Source of the DNA: Aquilonibacter sp963703325
GTDB taxonomy: Bacteria; Vulcanimicrobiota; Vulcanimicrobiia; Vulcanimicrobiales; Vulcanimicrobiaceae
Length of the DNA stretch: 64,000 nt
NCBI GenBank assembly: GCA_963703325.1
Contig: OY969805.1
Location: forward strand, 1,488,001-1,552,000
Direction: 5' to 3'
The notes beneath the pieces are model-generated. The model did no database searches and had not been told where the DNA came from. It saw nothing but the letters and a program-made list of their open reading frames with translations. Numbering within the stretch: the first letter of the stretch is position 1; every line of letters begins with the position of its first letter. A program made the position numbers and the translations under genes. Below, one piece after another: positions 16,328 through 24,521 of this stretch.

Positions 16328-18318
16328 CGCGGGCTCAGGGCAAGAAGCGCGCCGAGGAATTGCGGGCGCAGATCGACGACGCGAATCACCGCTACTACAT
16401 TCTCGACGACCCCGCGATCACCGACGCCGAATTCGACGCGATGTTGCGCGAGCTGATCGATCTCGAGACGGCGCGCCCGGAGCTGCGCACGCCGGATTCG
16501 CCGACGCAGCGCGTCGGTGCCACGCCGTCCGAGCGATTTGCGCCGTTCGAACATTCGCAGCCGATGCTCAGCTTGGCCAATGCGTTCGACGAAGATGAGC
16601 TGCGCGCATTCGACGAGCGGGTGCGTAAACTCGCCGGCGCTGGACAGGCGGTCTCGTACGTTTGCGAACTCAAGATCGACGGACTCGCGATCGCGCTCGA
16701 CTACCGCGATGGCGTGCTGGTGCGCGGCGGTACGCGCGGCGACGGCCGCGTGGGCGAAGAGATAACACAAAACCTGCGCACGATACCGACGATCCCGCTA
16801 AAGATCCACAAGCGTACGCCGTTCCTTGAGGTGCGGGGCGAGGTGTATCTGCGTAAGAGTGATTTCGAAAAGCTCAACGCGCGGCGCGAACGCGAGGGAC
16901 TGCCGGTCTTTGCCAATCCGCGCAATGCGGCGTCGGGCGGCGTACGGCAACTCGATCCCAAGCTCACCGCGCAGCGGCGTCTCTCGTTCTTTGCCTATGC
17001 CGTTGCGCAAGGCCCGCCGTTAGAGACGCAGAGTGAAGCGCTCGAATATTTGCGCGCCGCCGGCTTCGCCGTGAACGACCACATCGAGATGCCCGACGAT
17101 ATCGCCGGCGTCATCGCCTACTGTCGCCGGTGGGAAGCGGCGCGCGATACGCTCGATTACGAGATCGACGGCGTGGTGGTCAAAGTCGACGATCTTGCGC
17201 TCCAAGAGAAGCTGGGGGCGGTCTCGCGTGAGCCGCGCTGGGCCGTCGCGTACAAATTCAAGCCGCGCGAGGCGCGCACCAAACTGCGCGACATCACGAT
17301 TACGGTCGGACGGACCGGAACGCTCAATCCCAACGCGGTGCTCGACCCGGTGCAAATCGGCGGTGTGACCGTGAAGAGCGCGACGCTGCACAACGCTGAG
17401 TACATCGCAAGCAACGACATCCGCATCGGGGATACGGTGCTGGTCACGCGGGCCGGTGACGTTATTCCCCGCGTGGTCGGGCCCGTGCTCAGCGAACGCA
17501 CCGGCAAGGAGCGGCGTTTCAAGATGCCCGACGCGTGTCCGGTGTGCGGGAGCGCGGTCGATCATCCGCCCGGTGAGGCGATGGCGCGCTGTACCAACGC
17601 CGCGTGTCCCGCGCAGGTCTTCGAACGCGTGCGTCATTTTGCGTCGCGCGGGGCTATGGATATCGAAGGACTCGGCGACGTCCTCGCGGATCAACTTACC
17701 GGCTCGGGCATCGTGCACGACATCGCCGATATCTACGCACTGGATGCAGTGCAACTCGCGTCGGTACCGCGCATGGGCGAGAAGAGCATCCGCAAGCTGC
17801 TCGAGGCGATCGAGGGTTCGAAGTCGCGCGGCTTGGCGCGCGTGCTGACGGGCCTCGGCATTCGCTTCGTCGGCGAGCAAACCGCGGCGATTCTCGCCGG
17901 CGATTTCGGCACAATCGACGCGATTGCGAAAGCGAGCGAAGACGAGTTGCAGCGCAGCGAGGGCATCGGCACCGAGGTTGGCTCGAGCGTGCGGCTGTTT
18001 TTCGATCAGGCGGCGAACCGCTCGATGATCGAGCGCCTGCGCCGGGCGGGCGTTGTCCTGGCCGGGGCGAGGCGCGAACGCGGCGCAGGCCCGCTCGGGG
18101 GCAAAACGTTTGTTCTCACCGGAACGCTGCCGACGCTCACCCGCGACGAGGCCGGCGCGCTGATCGAGGCACGCGGCGGCAAAGTGAGCGGGTCGGTCAG
18201 CCGCAAGACAGACTTCGTCGTGGCCGGGGACGAGGCGGGGAGCAAACTCGCCAAAGCCCGCGAGCTGGGCATTGTCGTCCTGGACGAGGAGGGGTTCCGG
18301 CGGCTGCTGGAGGAGTAG
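16324..18318 (+). CDS. ligA: NAD-dependent DNA ligase
   Basis: LigA seals nicks during replication and repair, using NAD+ as adenylate donor. The adenylation motif CELKIDGLAIAL puts the catalytic Lys at residue 117. Domain Ia (NHRYYILDDPAITDAEFD) binds NMN. The zinc finger (CPVCGSAVDH ... CTNAACPAQ), the helix-hairpin-helix repeats (from SVPRMGEKSIRKLLEAIEG) and a C-terminal BRCT domain (GKTFVLTGTLPTLTRDEA) follow in order. At 664 residues it has the normal length. The GTG start overlaps the VOC stop. Confidence 0.97.
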   Translation: MTRAQGKKRAEELRAQIDDANHRYYILDDPAITDAEFDAMLRELIDLETARPELRTPDSPTQRVGATPSERFAPFEHSQPMLSLANAFDEDELRAFDERVRKLAGAGQAVSYVCELKIDGLAIALDYRDGVLVRGGTRGDGRVGEEITQNLRTIPTIPLKIHKRTPFLEVRGEVYLRKSDFEKLNARREREGLPVFANPRNAASGGVRQLDPKLTAQRRLSFFAYAVAQGPPLETQSEALEYLRAAGFAVNDHIEMPDDIAGVIAYCRRWEAARDTLDYEIDGVVVKVDDLALQEKLGAVSREPRWAVAYKFKPREARTKLRDITITVGRTGTLNPNAVLDPVQIGGVTVKSATLHNAEYIASNDIRIGDTVLVTRAGDVIPRVVGPVLSERTGKERRFKMPDACPVCGSAVDHPPGEAMARCTNAACPAQVFERVRHFASRGAMDIEGLGDVLADQLTGSGIVHDIADIYALDAVQLASVPRMGEKSIRKLLEAIEGSKSRGLARVLTGLGIRFVGEQTAAILAGDFGTIDAIAKASEDELQRSEGIGTEVGSSVRLFFDQAANRSMIERLRRAGVVLAGARRERGAGPLGGKTFVLTGTLPTLTRDEAGALIEARGGKVSGSVSRKTDFVVAGDEAGSKLAKARELGIVVLDEEGFRRLLEE

Positions 18319-18354
18319 CCTGCCTACGACCAGTCAGTACGGGGGTGGAGTACC

Positions 18355-18765
18355 ATGGTCGCTACTGCCCAAACGGAAATATTGCTCCGGCACGCTCAGC
18401 TTCATGATGATGCTGCGTCGTTGTTTCGTGCGCTCGACGAAGGCGAACCGGATGTCATCGCAGGCGCGTTTCATCGCTTCGTGGTCGACCTCGAAGCGCA
18501 TCTCGCCGTCGATCTCGCAGTCGGCTATCGTCTCTTGTTGCGGCATCCGAGCGAATTTGTTCGGCGTCTCTCCGAACGCGTGCTCGTCGAGCAAGAGCAT
18601 TTCCCGCAGCAAGTCGAGGTCTTAGCGGCCCGCTGGCGGCTTGCCGACGCGCAAATGCTGCTGACGCAAGCGTTTCGCGACGAACTCGAAACGCTGGTGA
18701 GCAATCTGCTCAAGCGCATTCGTATCGAAGAGCGGCTGCTTACCGCGATCTCAAGCGTAGCGTAG
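18355..18765 (+). CDS. Small all-helical protein, possibly degenerate hemerythrin-like
   Basis: This 136-residue protein is predicted fully helical, with a spacing reminiscent of hemerythrin HHE bundles: LLRHAQLHDDAASLFRAL at the start, a second helix VVDLEAHLAVDLAVGYRLL, an EQEHF segment and a final helix with IRIEERLL. The usual HxxxE metal pairs are only partly matched, so iron or oxygen binding is doubtful. The ATG at 18355 has GGGGTGGAG a few bases upstream. Its 3' end overlaps the convergent nnr gene by 15 bp. Confidence 0.5.
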   Translation: MVATAQTEILLRHAQLHDDAASLFRALDEGEPDVIAGAFHRFVVDLEAHLAVDLAVGYRLLLRHPSEFVRRLSERVLVEQEHFPQQVEVLAARWRLADAQMLLTQAFRDELETLVSNLLKRIRIEERLLTAISSVA

Positions 18766-20208
18766 CAGCAACGCGCCATTCGGCGTGCGCGCAGGAAGCG
18801 CGCTAGCCAAGGACTCCGGCAGGTCGCCCGCGATCACGCCGACGGATCGTTCGCGCGCGCAGCGTTGCGCGGTGAGCCCGTGCCAATAGGCGCCGGCGCA
18901 GGCGGCGTCGATCGGCGATAGCCCCTGCGATAGCAGCGTTGCAATCATCCCGGTCAGTACATCTCCCGTGCCCGCGGTCGCGAGGGCGCTTGTTCCGGTC
19001 GAATTGATGTGCATGATCGTCCCGTCATCGATCAATGTAGCCGCGCCCTTGAGCAATGTCGTGATACCGGTCCGCGTGGTGAATTCGCGCAACCGCTCGA
19101 CGCGCGTGCCCGGCGCAACCGTTCCACGTCCCGAGATTCGAGCGAATTCGCCTTCGTGCGGCGTGAGCACGCACGCTTTCCCGCGCAGCAAGTCGAGATT
19201 CTTGGCGAAATGAAAGAGTGCGCTTGCGTCGATGACCATCGGCAGGGTACAGCGCGTGGCAAACGCGCGAATCATCTCGCCGGTCCACTCGTCGAGCGCG
19301 AGTCCCGGACCGATTCCCACCGCGCTGTTGCGTTGCGCGACGTCGAGTAGATCGCCGCTCACCATGAGCGCGTCGCTGTTCGAAAACGTGATCACGACTT
19401 GCTCGATAAGGTGCATGCGTAGCGTCGGTACGGCGTCGCCGGCGGTCCCGACGGTCACGTAACCTGCACCCGCACGCGCCGCAGCGCGCGCGCACAGCAC
19501 GGCCGCGCCCGGGAACTGCGCCGAACCGGCGATGATCAGCGGCGCGCCGGCACTGCGTTTGTCGGCATTCCACGCACGGTGCGGGAGCAGATCCAGCAAC
19601 GCGTCGTTGTCGAGCGCGGCGAACGTCTGCGCGTGGGCGGCGAGTGTCGCATCGTCGATCCCGATGCCGGCGATCCACAACTCGCCGCAATACGCGCGAG
19701 CGGGCTCGAACAGCAAGCCGGGTTTCATCGCCGCGAGCGCGATCGTCGCATGTGCGCGAACCGCATCCCCGGGCACGGCACCGGTGAGCGCGTCGACGCC
19801 GCTTGGAATATCGATTGCGAGCACGCGCGTCGTGCGACCGTCGAGCGCGCGCACCGCCGGGAGATAGCGCGGATCGATCGGAAGACGCGCGCCCGTTCCA
19901 AAGAGTCCATCGATCGCGAGCGCCGCGCCGTCGAGCTTCGCTCGCGCGTCGTCGTCGTTGCTCGGCATCGCATCGGACCCGTGGAGAACGCAGTCGTACT
20001 CGGGAAGCTGGGCGAAGGCCGCGCGAACGTCGCCGCCATTGTTCCCCGGGCCTGCGAAGGCGACGATGCGGCTGCCGGGCGTGACGTGCGCGCGCACGTA
20101 GGCTGCGATTGCAGCGCCGGCGTTGTGCATGAGCGCGTCGACACCGACGGCCGCGACGGCCTGTGCGTCCGCGTCGCGCATCTCGGCAGGCGTGAGAACC
20201 CTGATCAT
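18751..20208 (-). CDS. nnr: Bifunctional NAD(P)H-hydrate epimerase / ADP-dependent dehydratase
   Basis: This enzyme repairs hydrated NAD(P)H: the N-terminal YjeF domain epimerises R- to S-NAD(P)HX and the C-terminal kinase-like domain dehydrates S-NAD(P)HX. Visible landmarks are GPGNNGGD and LAIDIPSGVDALTG in the first domain. The second has GIGPGLALDEWTG, LTPHEGEFARISG, TTLLKGAATLIDDG and ATAGTGDVLTGMIATLL, the last with the catalytic Asp. The segment after GPGNNGGD is shorter than usual. It overlaps acpS by 4 bp, a common pairing. Confidence 0.92.
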   Translation of the reverse strand: MIRVLTPAEMRDADAQAVAAVGVDALMHNAGAAIAAYVRAHVTPGSRIVAFAGPGNNGGDVRAAFAQLPEYDCVLHGSDAMPSNDDDARAKLDGAALAIDGLFGTGARLPIDPRYLPAVRALDGRTTRVLAIDIPSGVDALTGAVPGDAVRAHATIALAAMKPGLLFEPARAYCGELWIAGIGIDDATLAAHAQTFAALDNDALLDLLPHRAWNADKRSAGAPLIIAGSAQFPGAAVLCARAAARAGAGYVTVGTAGDAVPTLRMHLIEQVVITFSNSDALMVSGDLLDVAQRNSAVGIGPGLALDEWTGEMIRAFATRCTLPMVIDASALFHFAKNLDLLRGKACVLTPHEGEFARISGRGTVAPGTRVERLREFTTRTGITTLLKGAATLIDDGTIMHINSTGTSALATAGTGDVLTGMIATLLSQGLSPIDAACAGAYWHGLTAQRCARERSVGVIAGDLPESLASALPARTPNGALLLRYA

Positions 20209-20567
20209 CGCTCTAAGATAACGACGGCCGCGGCAGTCGTGGCGGAGTGCGTGATCGTGAGATGAATGGCGGCAATGCTGCGCGCGGCCGGCAAATGCTC
20301 GACCTTTCCGTAGAAGCGCAGGATCGGTTTGCCGCTGCGCTCGTGCGACACGCCGACCTCACGCCAGGGGATGGCATGTCCAAAGGCCTTTCGTGTCGCT
20401 TCCTTTGCCGCGAAGAATCCTGCGAGACGCTCGGCCCAGTGGCGCTTGCGCAGCGCATACGCCATTTCTTCTTCGGTGTACACCTTGCGCGCAAACCACG
20501 CGAGTGCGCGCTCGTCGAAGCGATAACGCTCGACCTCGGCAAGGTCAATGCCGATCCCGACGATCAT
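20205..20567 (-). CDS. acpS: Holo-[acyl-carrier-protein] synthase
   Basis: AcpS transfers phosphopantetheine from CoA to apo-ACP for fatty-acid synthesis. It shows VGIGIDLAEVERY with the metal Asp, RLAGFFAAKEATRKAFG with the second metal Glu and Lys, and IHLTITHSATTAAAVVIL at the end. The frame runs open to 20768, but the ATG at 20567 begins directly with the conserved motif and gives 120 residues, the family size. Upstream codons read Arg/Ser-rich and overlap the divergent archaemetzincin gene. Confidence 0.93.
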   Translation of the reverse strand: MIVGIGIDLAEVERYRFDERALAWFARKVYTEEEMAYALRKRHWAERLAGFFAAKEATRKAFGHAIPWREVGVSHERSGKPILRFYGKVEHLPAARSIAAIHLTITHSATTAAAVVILER

Positions 20568-20628
20568 GAAACGCCCTTGCGCTGCAAGCGGTGTCGGGAC
20601 CTGCGGTGTCGAAGCGCGTCGCCTCAAG

Positions 20629-21171
20629 ATGGAGTCCCGTATCCGCATCGTCCCGATCAACGCCATGGATGGCGCGTTTCTCGACCGGTTAGCTCCGTGT
20701 TTGGAAGAACGGTTTCTTTCGACGGTGCAGATCGAGCGAGCGCTCGTAGTGCCGCGCAGCACGCTCAACGCTACCCGCGCGCAGCTCTTTCTCTCGACGC
20801 TGGTCGCGCGTGTGCGGCGCGCGCATCCGGACGGCGCGGGCCTCTATCTGGCGCTGACCGAGTATGATCTCTATAAGACGTCGCATCGCTTCATCTATGG
20901 TGACGCGGACGAGGCGCAAGGTGTTGCCGCGGTCTCCCTTCATCGTTTGCGCTCGGAATACTATGGCGAGGAGCCCGATCTCAACGTGCTCTTCCAGCGG
21001 ACGCTCAAGGAGTGCGTGCACGAACTCGGCCACGCGTTCGGGCTGCGCCACTGCTTTAACGCCCGCTGCGCGATGTACTACTCGAACTCGATCTTCGAAA
21101 CCGATAACAAGATGTCGCACTTCTGCGAAGCGTGCGACAAGCGCATCAGCCGCGCACGGAACGAACGCTGA
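20629..21171 (+). CDS. Archaemetzincin-family zinc protease
   Basis: This is a predicted cytosolic metallopeptidase. The extended zinc motif is present as CVHELGHAFGLRHC, followed by the family's cysteine-rich tail: FNARCAMYYSNSI, then MSHFCEACDKRI. Together these give the HExxHxxGxxHC core plus the second structural zinc site of archaemetzincins. With the ATG at 20629 it is 180 residues, as expected. Start codons further upstream add an Arg-rich stretch overlapping acpS. The physiological substrate of bacterial archaemetzincins is unknown. Confidence 0.88.
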   Translation: MESRIRIVPINAMDGAFLDRLAPCLEERFLSTVQIERALVVPRSTLNATRAQLFLSTLVARVRRAHPDGAGLYLALTEYDLYKTSHRFIYGDADEAQGVAAVSLHRLRSEYYGEEPDLNVLFQRTLKECVHELGHAFGLRHCFNARCAMYYSNSIFETDNKMSHFCEACDKRISRARNER

Positions 21172-21248
21172 GAAGAGCGCCCCGGCGCCCTAGGGAGACG
21201 GGCGGCGGCTAAAGGTCAGGGCGTTTTCGACCGTCAATCTTCTCATAA

Positions 21249-22934
21249 ATGATCTCTGCCTCTTTCGCCGGTCTTCGGGCACGGCTGGGTTTGCCGACTC
21301 GTCTAGGCCTGGCGGTCCTTGGCATCGTGGTCTGTGGGCTCGTCGCGTGGTTCGGGTCCGCCTACCCGATCGAGGCGCCGCTCGTGGTCATCGTCGCGCT
21401 CGCCGCCGCCGCAACGGGCTTTCCCTATGGCGCGGTCCTCGCGTTCCTTGCTGCCGTCGCGGACTACGCCTCGCGCAGCGCACACGGTAACGGTGACCCG
21501 CTCGTCAATGCACTCATTATTTTAATCGCGGGCGTCGTCGTCAGCACGCTGTTCTATGGAGAAGAGGTACCGGTCGAGGAGGTGGGCGAGCTTGGCCCCG
21601 GACAACCGGCGTTCCGCTCGGCACCGCGCGCTGCGCTTCCGCGCGGCGAGGCGGCCAACGGCGCGGCGATGTCGACCAGCCTCGCCGCACTGGCGTCGGG
21701 CATTCGTGAGGTTTCGCAGGGAGATTTCACCAAGAACATCGCGGTCAGCGACGGGGCGCTTCAAGATCTCGCGATTGCGCTCAACAAGCTGATCTTCGGG
21801 ATGCGCGAATTCTTGCGCCAGCTGCACGGGAATGCCGGCCATCTCGGCAACGCCGGTACCGAATTGCGCACGACCGCGTCAACCGCGCTGGCGGTCATCG
21901 AGGGCGCGGCTGTCGCGCAAGGCCAGCTCGACGAAGGCATTCAAGAGCAATCGCGCATCGTCGAAGAAGCGACCTCGAAAGTCGTTGTGCTGACCGAAGC
22001 CATTTCGACGATTGCCGCCTCGGCGGAAGAACAGACGCGCAGTCTCGACGAAACCGCGCTCGCGGTATCGAATATGGCAAGTTCGATTGAGGAAGTTGCG
22101 GCGCAGGTCGATTCGCTCTCGACGAGCACCGCCGAAACGTCGCGAACCGCCGAGCGCGGCGGCACCGCGATCGGAACCATTGTCGACGGCATGCACACGA
22201 TTCGCACGACGATCAACGACCTGGCCAAAGATATCGGTCAGCTCGGAAACAATTCCGAGCAAATCGGCGATATCGTCAAAGTGATCGATCGTATCGCCGA
22301 GCAGACAAACCTGCTCGCGCTCAACGCGGCGATCGAAGCAGCGCGCGCCGGCGAACACGGCCGCGGCTTCGCCGTCGTCGCCAGTGAAATTCGCAAGCTC
22401 GCTGACGGCAGCGTCCAGGCGACCAAAGAGATCGCCGGCCACATCAGTTCGACTCAGGGCGTGATCTTCGAAGTCGTTAGCGCGATGGAGCGTTTGACCG
22501 AACGCGTCGAGGAGAGCACGGGAAGCACGAGTTCGGCCTCCGGCGCGTTGCAAGAAATCGTGTCGGCGGTGCTGGCGGCAAATCAGCAAATCGGCGAGAT
22601 CAGCTCGGTCACGCGAGCCATGAGCGCGAACTCCTATCAGGTGATCCGCCAAATCGAAGAGATCACGAAATCCGTCGGGCTCAATCTCAAGGCGACGCAG
22701 TCGATGACGAGGCAGTCCGACGAAGTTAGCAAGGCGTTTTCGGACATCTCTTCGATCTCGCAGCAGAACGCCTCATCGGTCGAGGTGCTCACATACGTCA
22801 ATAAGGAAGTCACCGACGCAGCGCAGCGCATGCTCGAATCGGTCGATCAAATGAACGATCTGGCCGTCAAGATTGATTCAAGGCTAGCGCAATTCAAGGT
22901 GAGCGAGGCAGGGGCTGAGGGGGTCAGGACATGA
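21249..22934 (+). CDS. Methyl-accepting chemotaxis protein without a periplasmic ligand domain
   Basis: The N-terminus carries three closely spaced membrane segments (residues about 17-100) with almost no extracytoplasmic loop. A HAMP-like segment (REVSQGDFTKNIAVSDGALQ) and a long coiled coil follow. The signalling tip is intact: IAEQTNLLALNAAIEAARAG then EHGRGFAVVASEIRKLA. It lacks a C-terminal CheR-docking pentapeptide. Its last codons overlap the ATG of the next gene (ATGA), which encodes a Cache-type sensor with no signalling domain, so the two may act as one receptor. Confidence 0.9.
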   Translation: MISASFAGLRARLGLPTRLGLAVLGIVVCGLVAWFGSAYPIEAPLVVIVALAAAATGFPYGAVLAFLAAVADYASRSAHGNGDPLVNALIILIAGVVVSTLFYGEEVPVEEVGELGPGQPAFRSAPRAALPRGEAANGAAMSTSLAALASGIREVSQGDFTKNIAVSDGALQDLAIALNKLIFGMREFLRQLHGNAGHLGNAGTELRTTASTALAVIEGAAVAQGQLDEGIQEQSRIVEEATSKVVVLTEAISTIAASAEEQTRSLDETALAVSNMASSIEEVAAQVDSLSTSTAETSRTAERGGTAIGTIVDGMHTIRTTINDLAKDIGQLGNNSEQIGDIVKVIDRIAEQTNLLALNAAIEAARAGEHGRGFAVVASEIRKLADGSVQATKEIAGHISSTQGVIFEVVSAMERLTERVEESTGSTSSASGALQEIVSAVLAANQQIGEISSVTRAMSANSYQVIRQIEEITKSVGLNLKATQSMTRQSDEVSKAFSDISSISQQNASSVEVLTYVNKEVTDAAQRMLESVDQMNDLAVKIDSRLAQFKVSEAGAEGVRT

Positions 22935-24268
22935 GGCTGAGTCTTCGCGTACGACTGCTCGGGACGATCGTTGGTGCGATCGTATTTTTCTTTCTGGTGA
23001 GCGTCGTCGCGACGCGCGTCGTGCTGCAGCGCGATCTCACGCAGCTTGGCCAAACGCAAGTGACCAACGGCGGCGGTGCCTTCCAGGGCTATTGGGACTC
23101 GCGCCGGGACCAAATTCGATTGCTGGTGGCCCAAGATGCGGTCAGCGATGCGCTCCGCAAGAGTTTGCAAACGCACAACGTCGCCGCGCTAGCCGATCAA
23201 CTGTCCAATATCGCGCGGACCTCGGGGCTCTCGTTTCTCACCGTCGTCGATGCCGGCGGCAAAGTGATCGCGCGCGCGAACGGTGCGCAGCCGGGATCGC
23301 TGCGGGCGAATCCGCTGGTACAGCGGGCGTTGACCGGCGAGACCGTTAGCACGGCGACGCTTCTCGATAAAAACGTTCTTGCCGGCGAAGGGCTGGCACC
23401 GCAAGCGCAAGCTGACATCCGCGGTGCCGACGGCACGGCTGGGGCGGAGCATCTCGATCACGGTCTGGCGATCGTTGCGGCGGCGCCGATCAGCGATGCG
23501 AACGAACGCACGATCGGCGCAATCTACGGCGGCGTATTGCTCAATCACTATTACGATCTGGTCGATCAGGCCACGGCGGCACTCGGCGGTTCATCGGCGA
23601 TTCTCGAAGGCGACGCGATCGTTTCGAGCACGATTCAACAACCCGACGGGACGCGTACGGTCGATCAGGAAGTGCAGCCTGCTGCCGACGTCGCCAAGAG
23701 CGGAACGCCCTATACCGGCGTCGACACTGAAGGCGGCACGCGCTATCTCGTGCGCATCGACCCGATCGTGGACGACCAGCAGCATGTCATCGGTGCACGC
23801 TGGTACGGCACTCCGCTCGCCAATTTGAACAACATCATCAACCACACCACGATGACGGTGATTATCTGGGGCCTCATTGCGGCGATCGTAGCGGCTGCGT
23901 TTGGCGTCGTCGTCGTGCAGGTGCTCTCCAATACGCTCGATCAGCGCAGCAAACAGGTGCGCAGTGCCGCGAAGGAACTCGGCGTGGCCATCGTCGGCAG
24001 CGAAGTTTCCGGCGATCACGTCGCGATGACGAAGGCTGCGGTGGAACGCAGCGGCCGCTTGATCGACGAGCTGCGCACGCAAGACGGAACCTCACCGAAA
24101 CTCGCCGAGCTAAAAGCGGTTAACGATGAACTGGAAGGTGACATCATCGTGATCGATACGCTCTCGCAAGAGATGAGTAGCCGCATGCAGCACGCGGCAA
24201 ATCGCGTGAACGAGCTCAACGAAGTCGCGGCCGCGCTCACGCAACTTGTCACCGGAGAAGCAGGTTAG
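22931..24268 (+). CDS. Membrane Cache-domain sensor protein without an output domain
   Basis: The layout is a first membrane helix (VRLLGTIVGAIVFFFLVSVVA), then about 280 periplasmic residues with double-Cache features (SGLSFLTVVDAGGKVIARAN, NPLVQRALTGETV, LAIVAAAPISDANERTIGAIYGG). A second membrane helix (VIIWGLIAAIVAAAFGVVVVQ) follows, then about 110 cytoplasmic residues predicted as coiled helices. No HAMP, methyl-accepting, kinase or GGDEF domain is seen. It is translationally coupled (ATGA) to the preceding chemoreceptor, which has signalling parts but no sensor domain. Confidence 0.8.
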   Translation: MRLSLRVRLLGTIVGAIVFFFLVSVVATRVVLQRDLTQLGQTQVTNGGGAFQGYWDSRRDQIRLLVAQDAVSDALRKSLQTHNVAALADQLSNIARTSGLSFLTVVDAGGKVIARANGAQPGSLRANPLVQRALTGETVSTATLLDKNVLAGEGLAPQAQADIRGADGTAGAEHLDHGLAIVAAAPISDANERTIGAIYGGVLLNHYYDLVDQATAALGGSSAILEGDAIVSSTIQQPDGTRTVDQEVQPAADVAKSGTPYTGVDTEGGTRYLVRIDPIVDDQQHVIGARWYGTPLANLNNIINHTTMTVIIWGLIAAIVAAAFGVVVVQVLSNTLDQRSKQVRSAAKELGVAIVGSEVSGDHVAMTKAAVERSGRLIDELRTQDGTSPKLAELKAVNDELEGDIIVIDTLSQEMSSRMQHAANRVNELNEVAAALTQLVTGEAG

Positions 24269-24278
24269 GGCCGCAGCC

Positions 24279-24494
24279 ATGCCTGACTTGATTCTGTTTT
24301 TCGGCAGCAACGCCGATACGATGATCGCCACCAAGGCGCTGAAGGATGCGGGTATCGCCGCGAAGATGATTCCGAAACCGGCTACGGTCAATACCCCTTC
24401 GAATTTGTGCCTATCGATCGACGGCGGCGTCGAATCGCAGGCCAAGACGGCGCTCTCCGGCGCCGGCGTTCCGTTAGGTGGCGTCGTTAAGTAA
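24279..24494 (+). CDS. DUF3343-type small protein (putative Se/S carrier-like)
   Basis: This 71-residue protein has a start strand followed by a helix (PDLILFFGSNADTMIATKAL), then KDAGIAAKMIPKPATVNTPSNLCLSIDG, ending in a strand plus helix. This order matches DUF3343 proteins, small single-domain proteins often found beside redox or sulfur/selenium genes, where the motif after the conserved Pro carries a Cys. Here only one Cys (in NLCL) is kept. It begins 10 bp after the Cache sensor gene. Confidence 0.6.
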   Translation: MPDLILFFGSNADTMIATKALKDAGIAAKMIPKPATVNTPSNLCLSIDGGVESQAKTALSGAGVPLGGVVK

Positions 24495-24521
24495 GAACCC
24501 CGACGAGGCTCTGAACGCTGT

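Noticed and set aside
20568..20768. N-terminal extension of acpS
   Set aside because: The conserved AcpS start follows directly after the ATG at 20567; the extension is antisense to the archaemetzincin gene.
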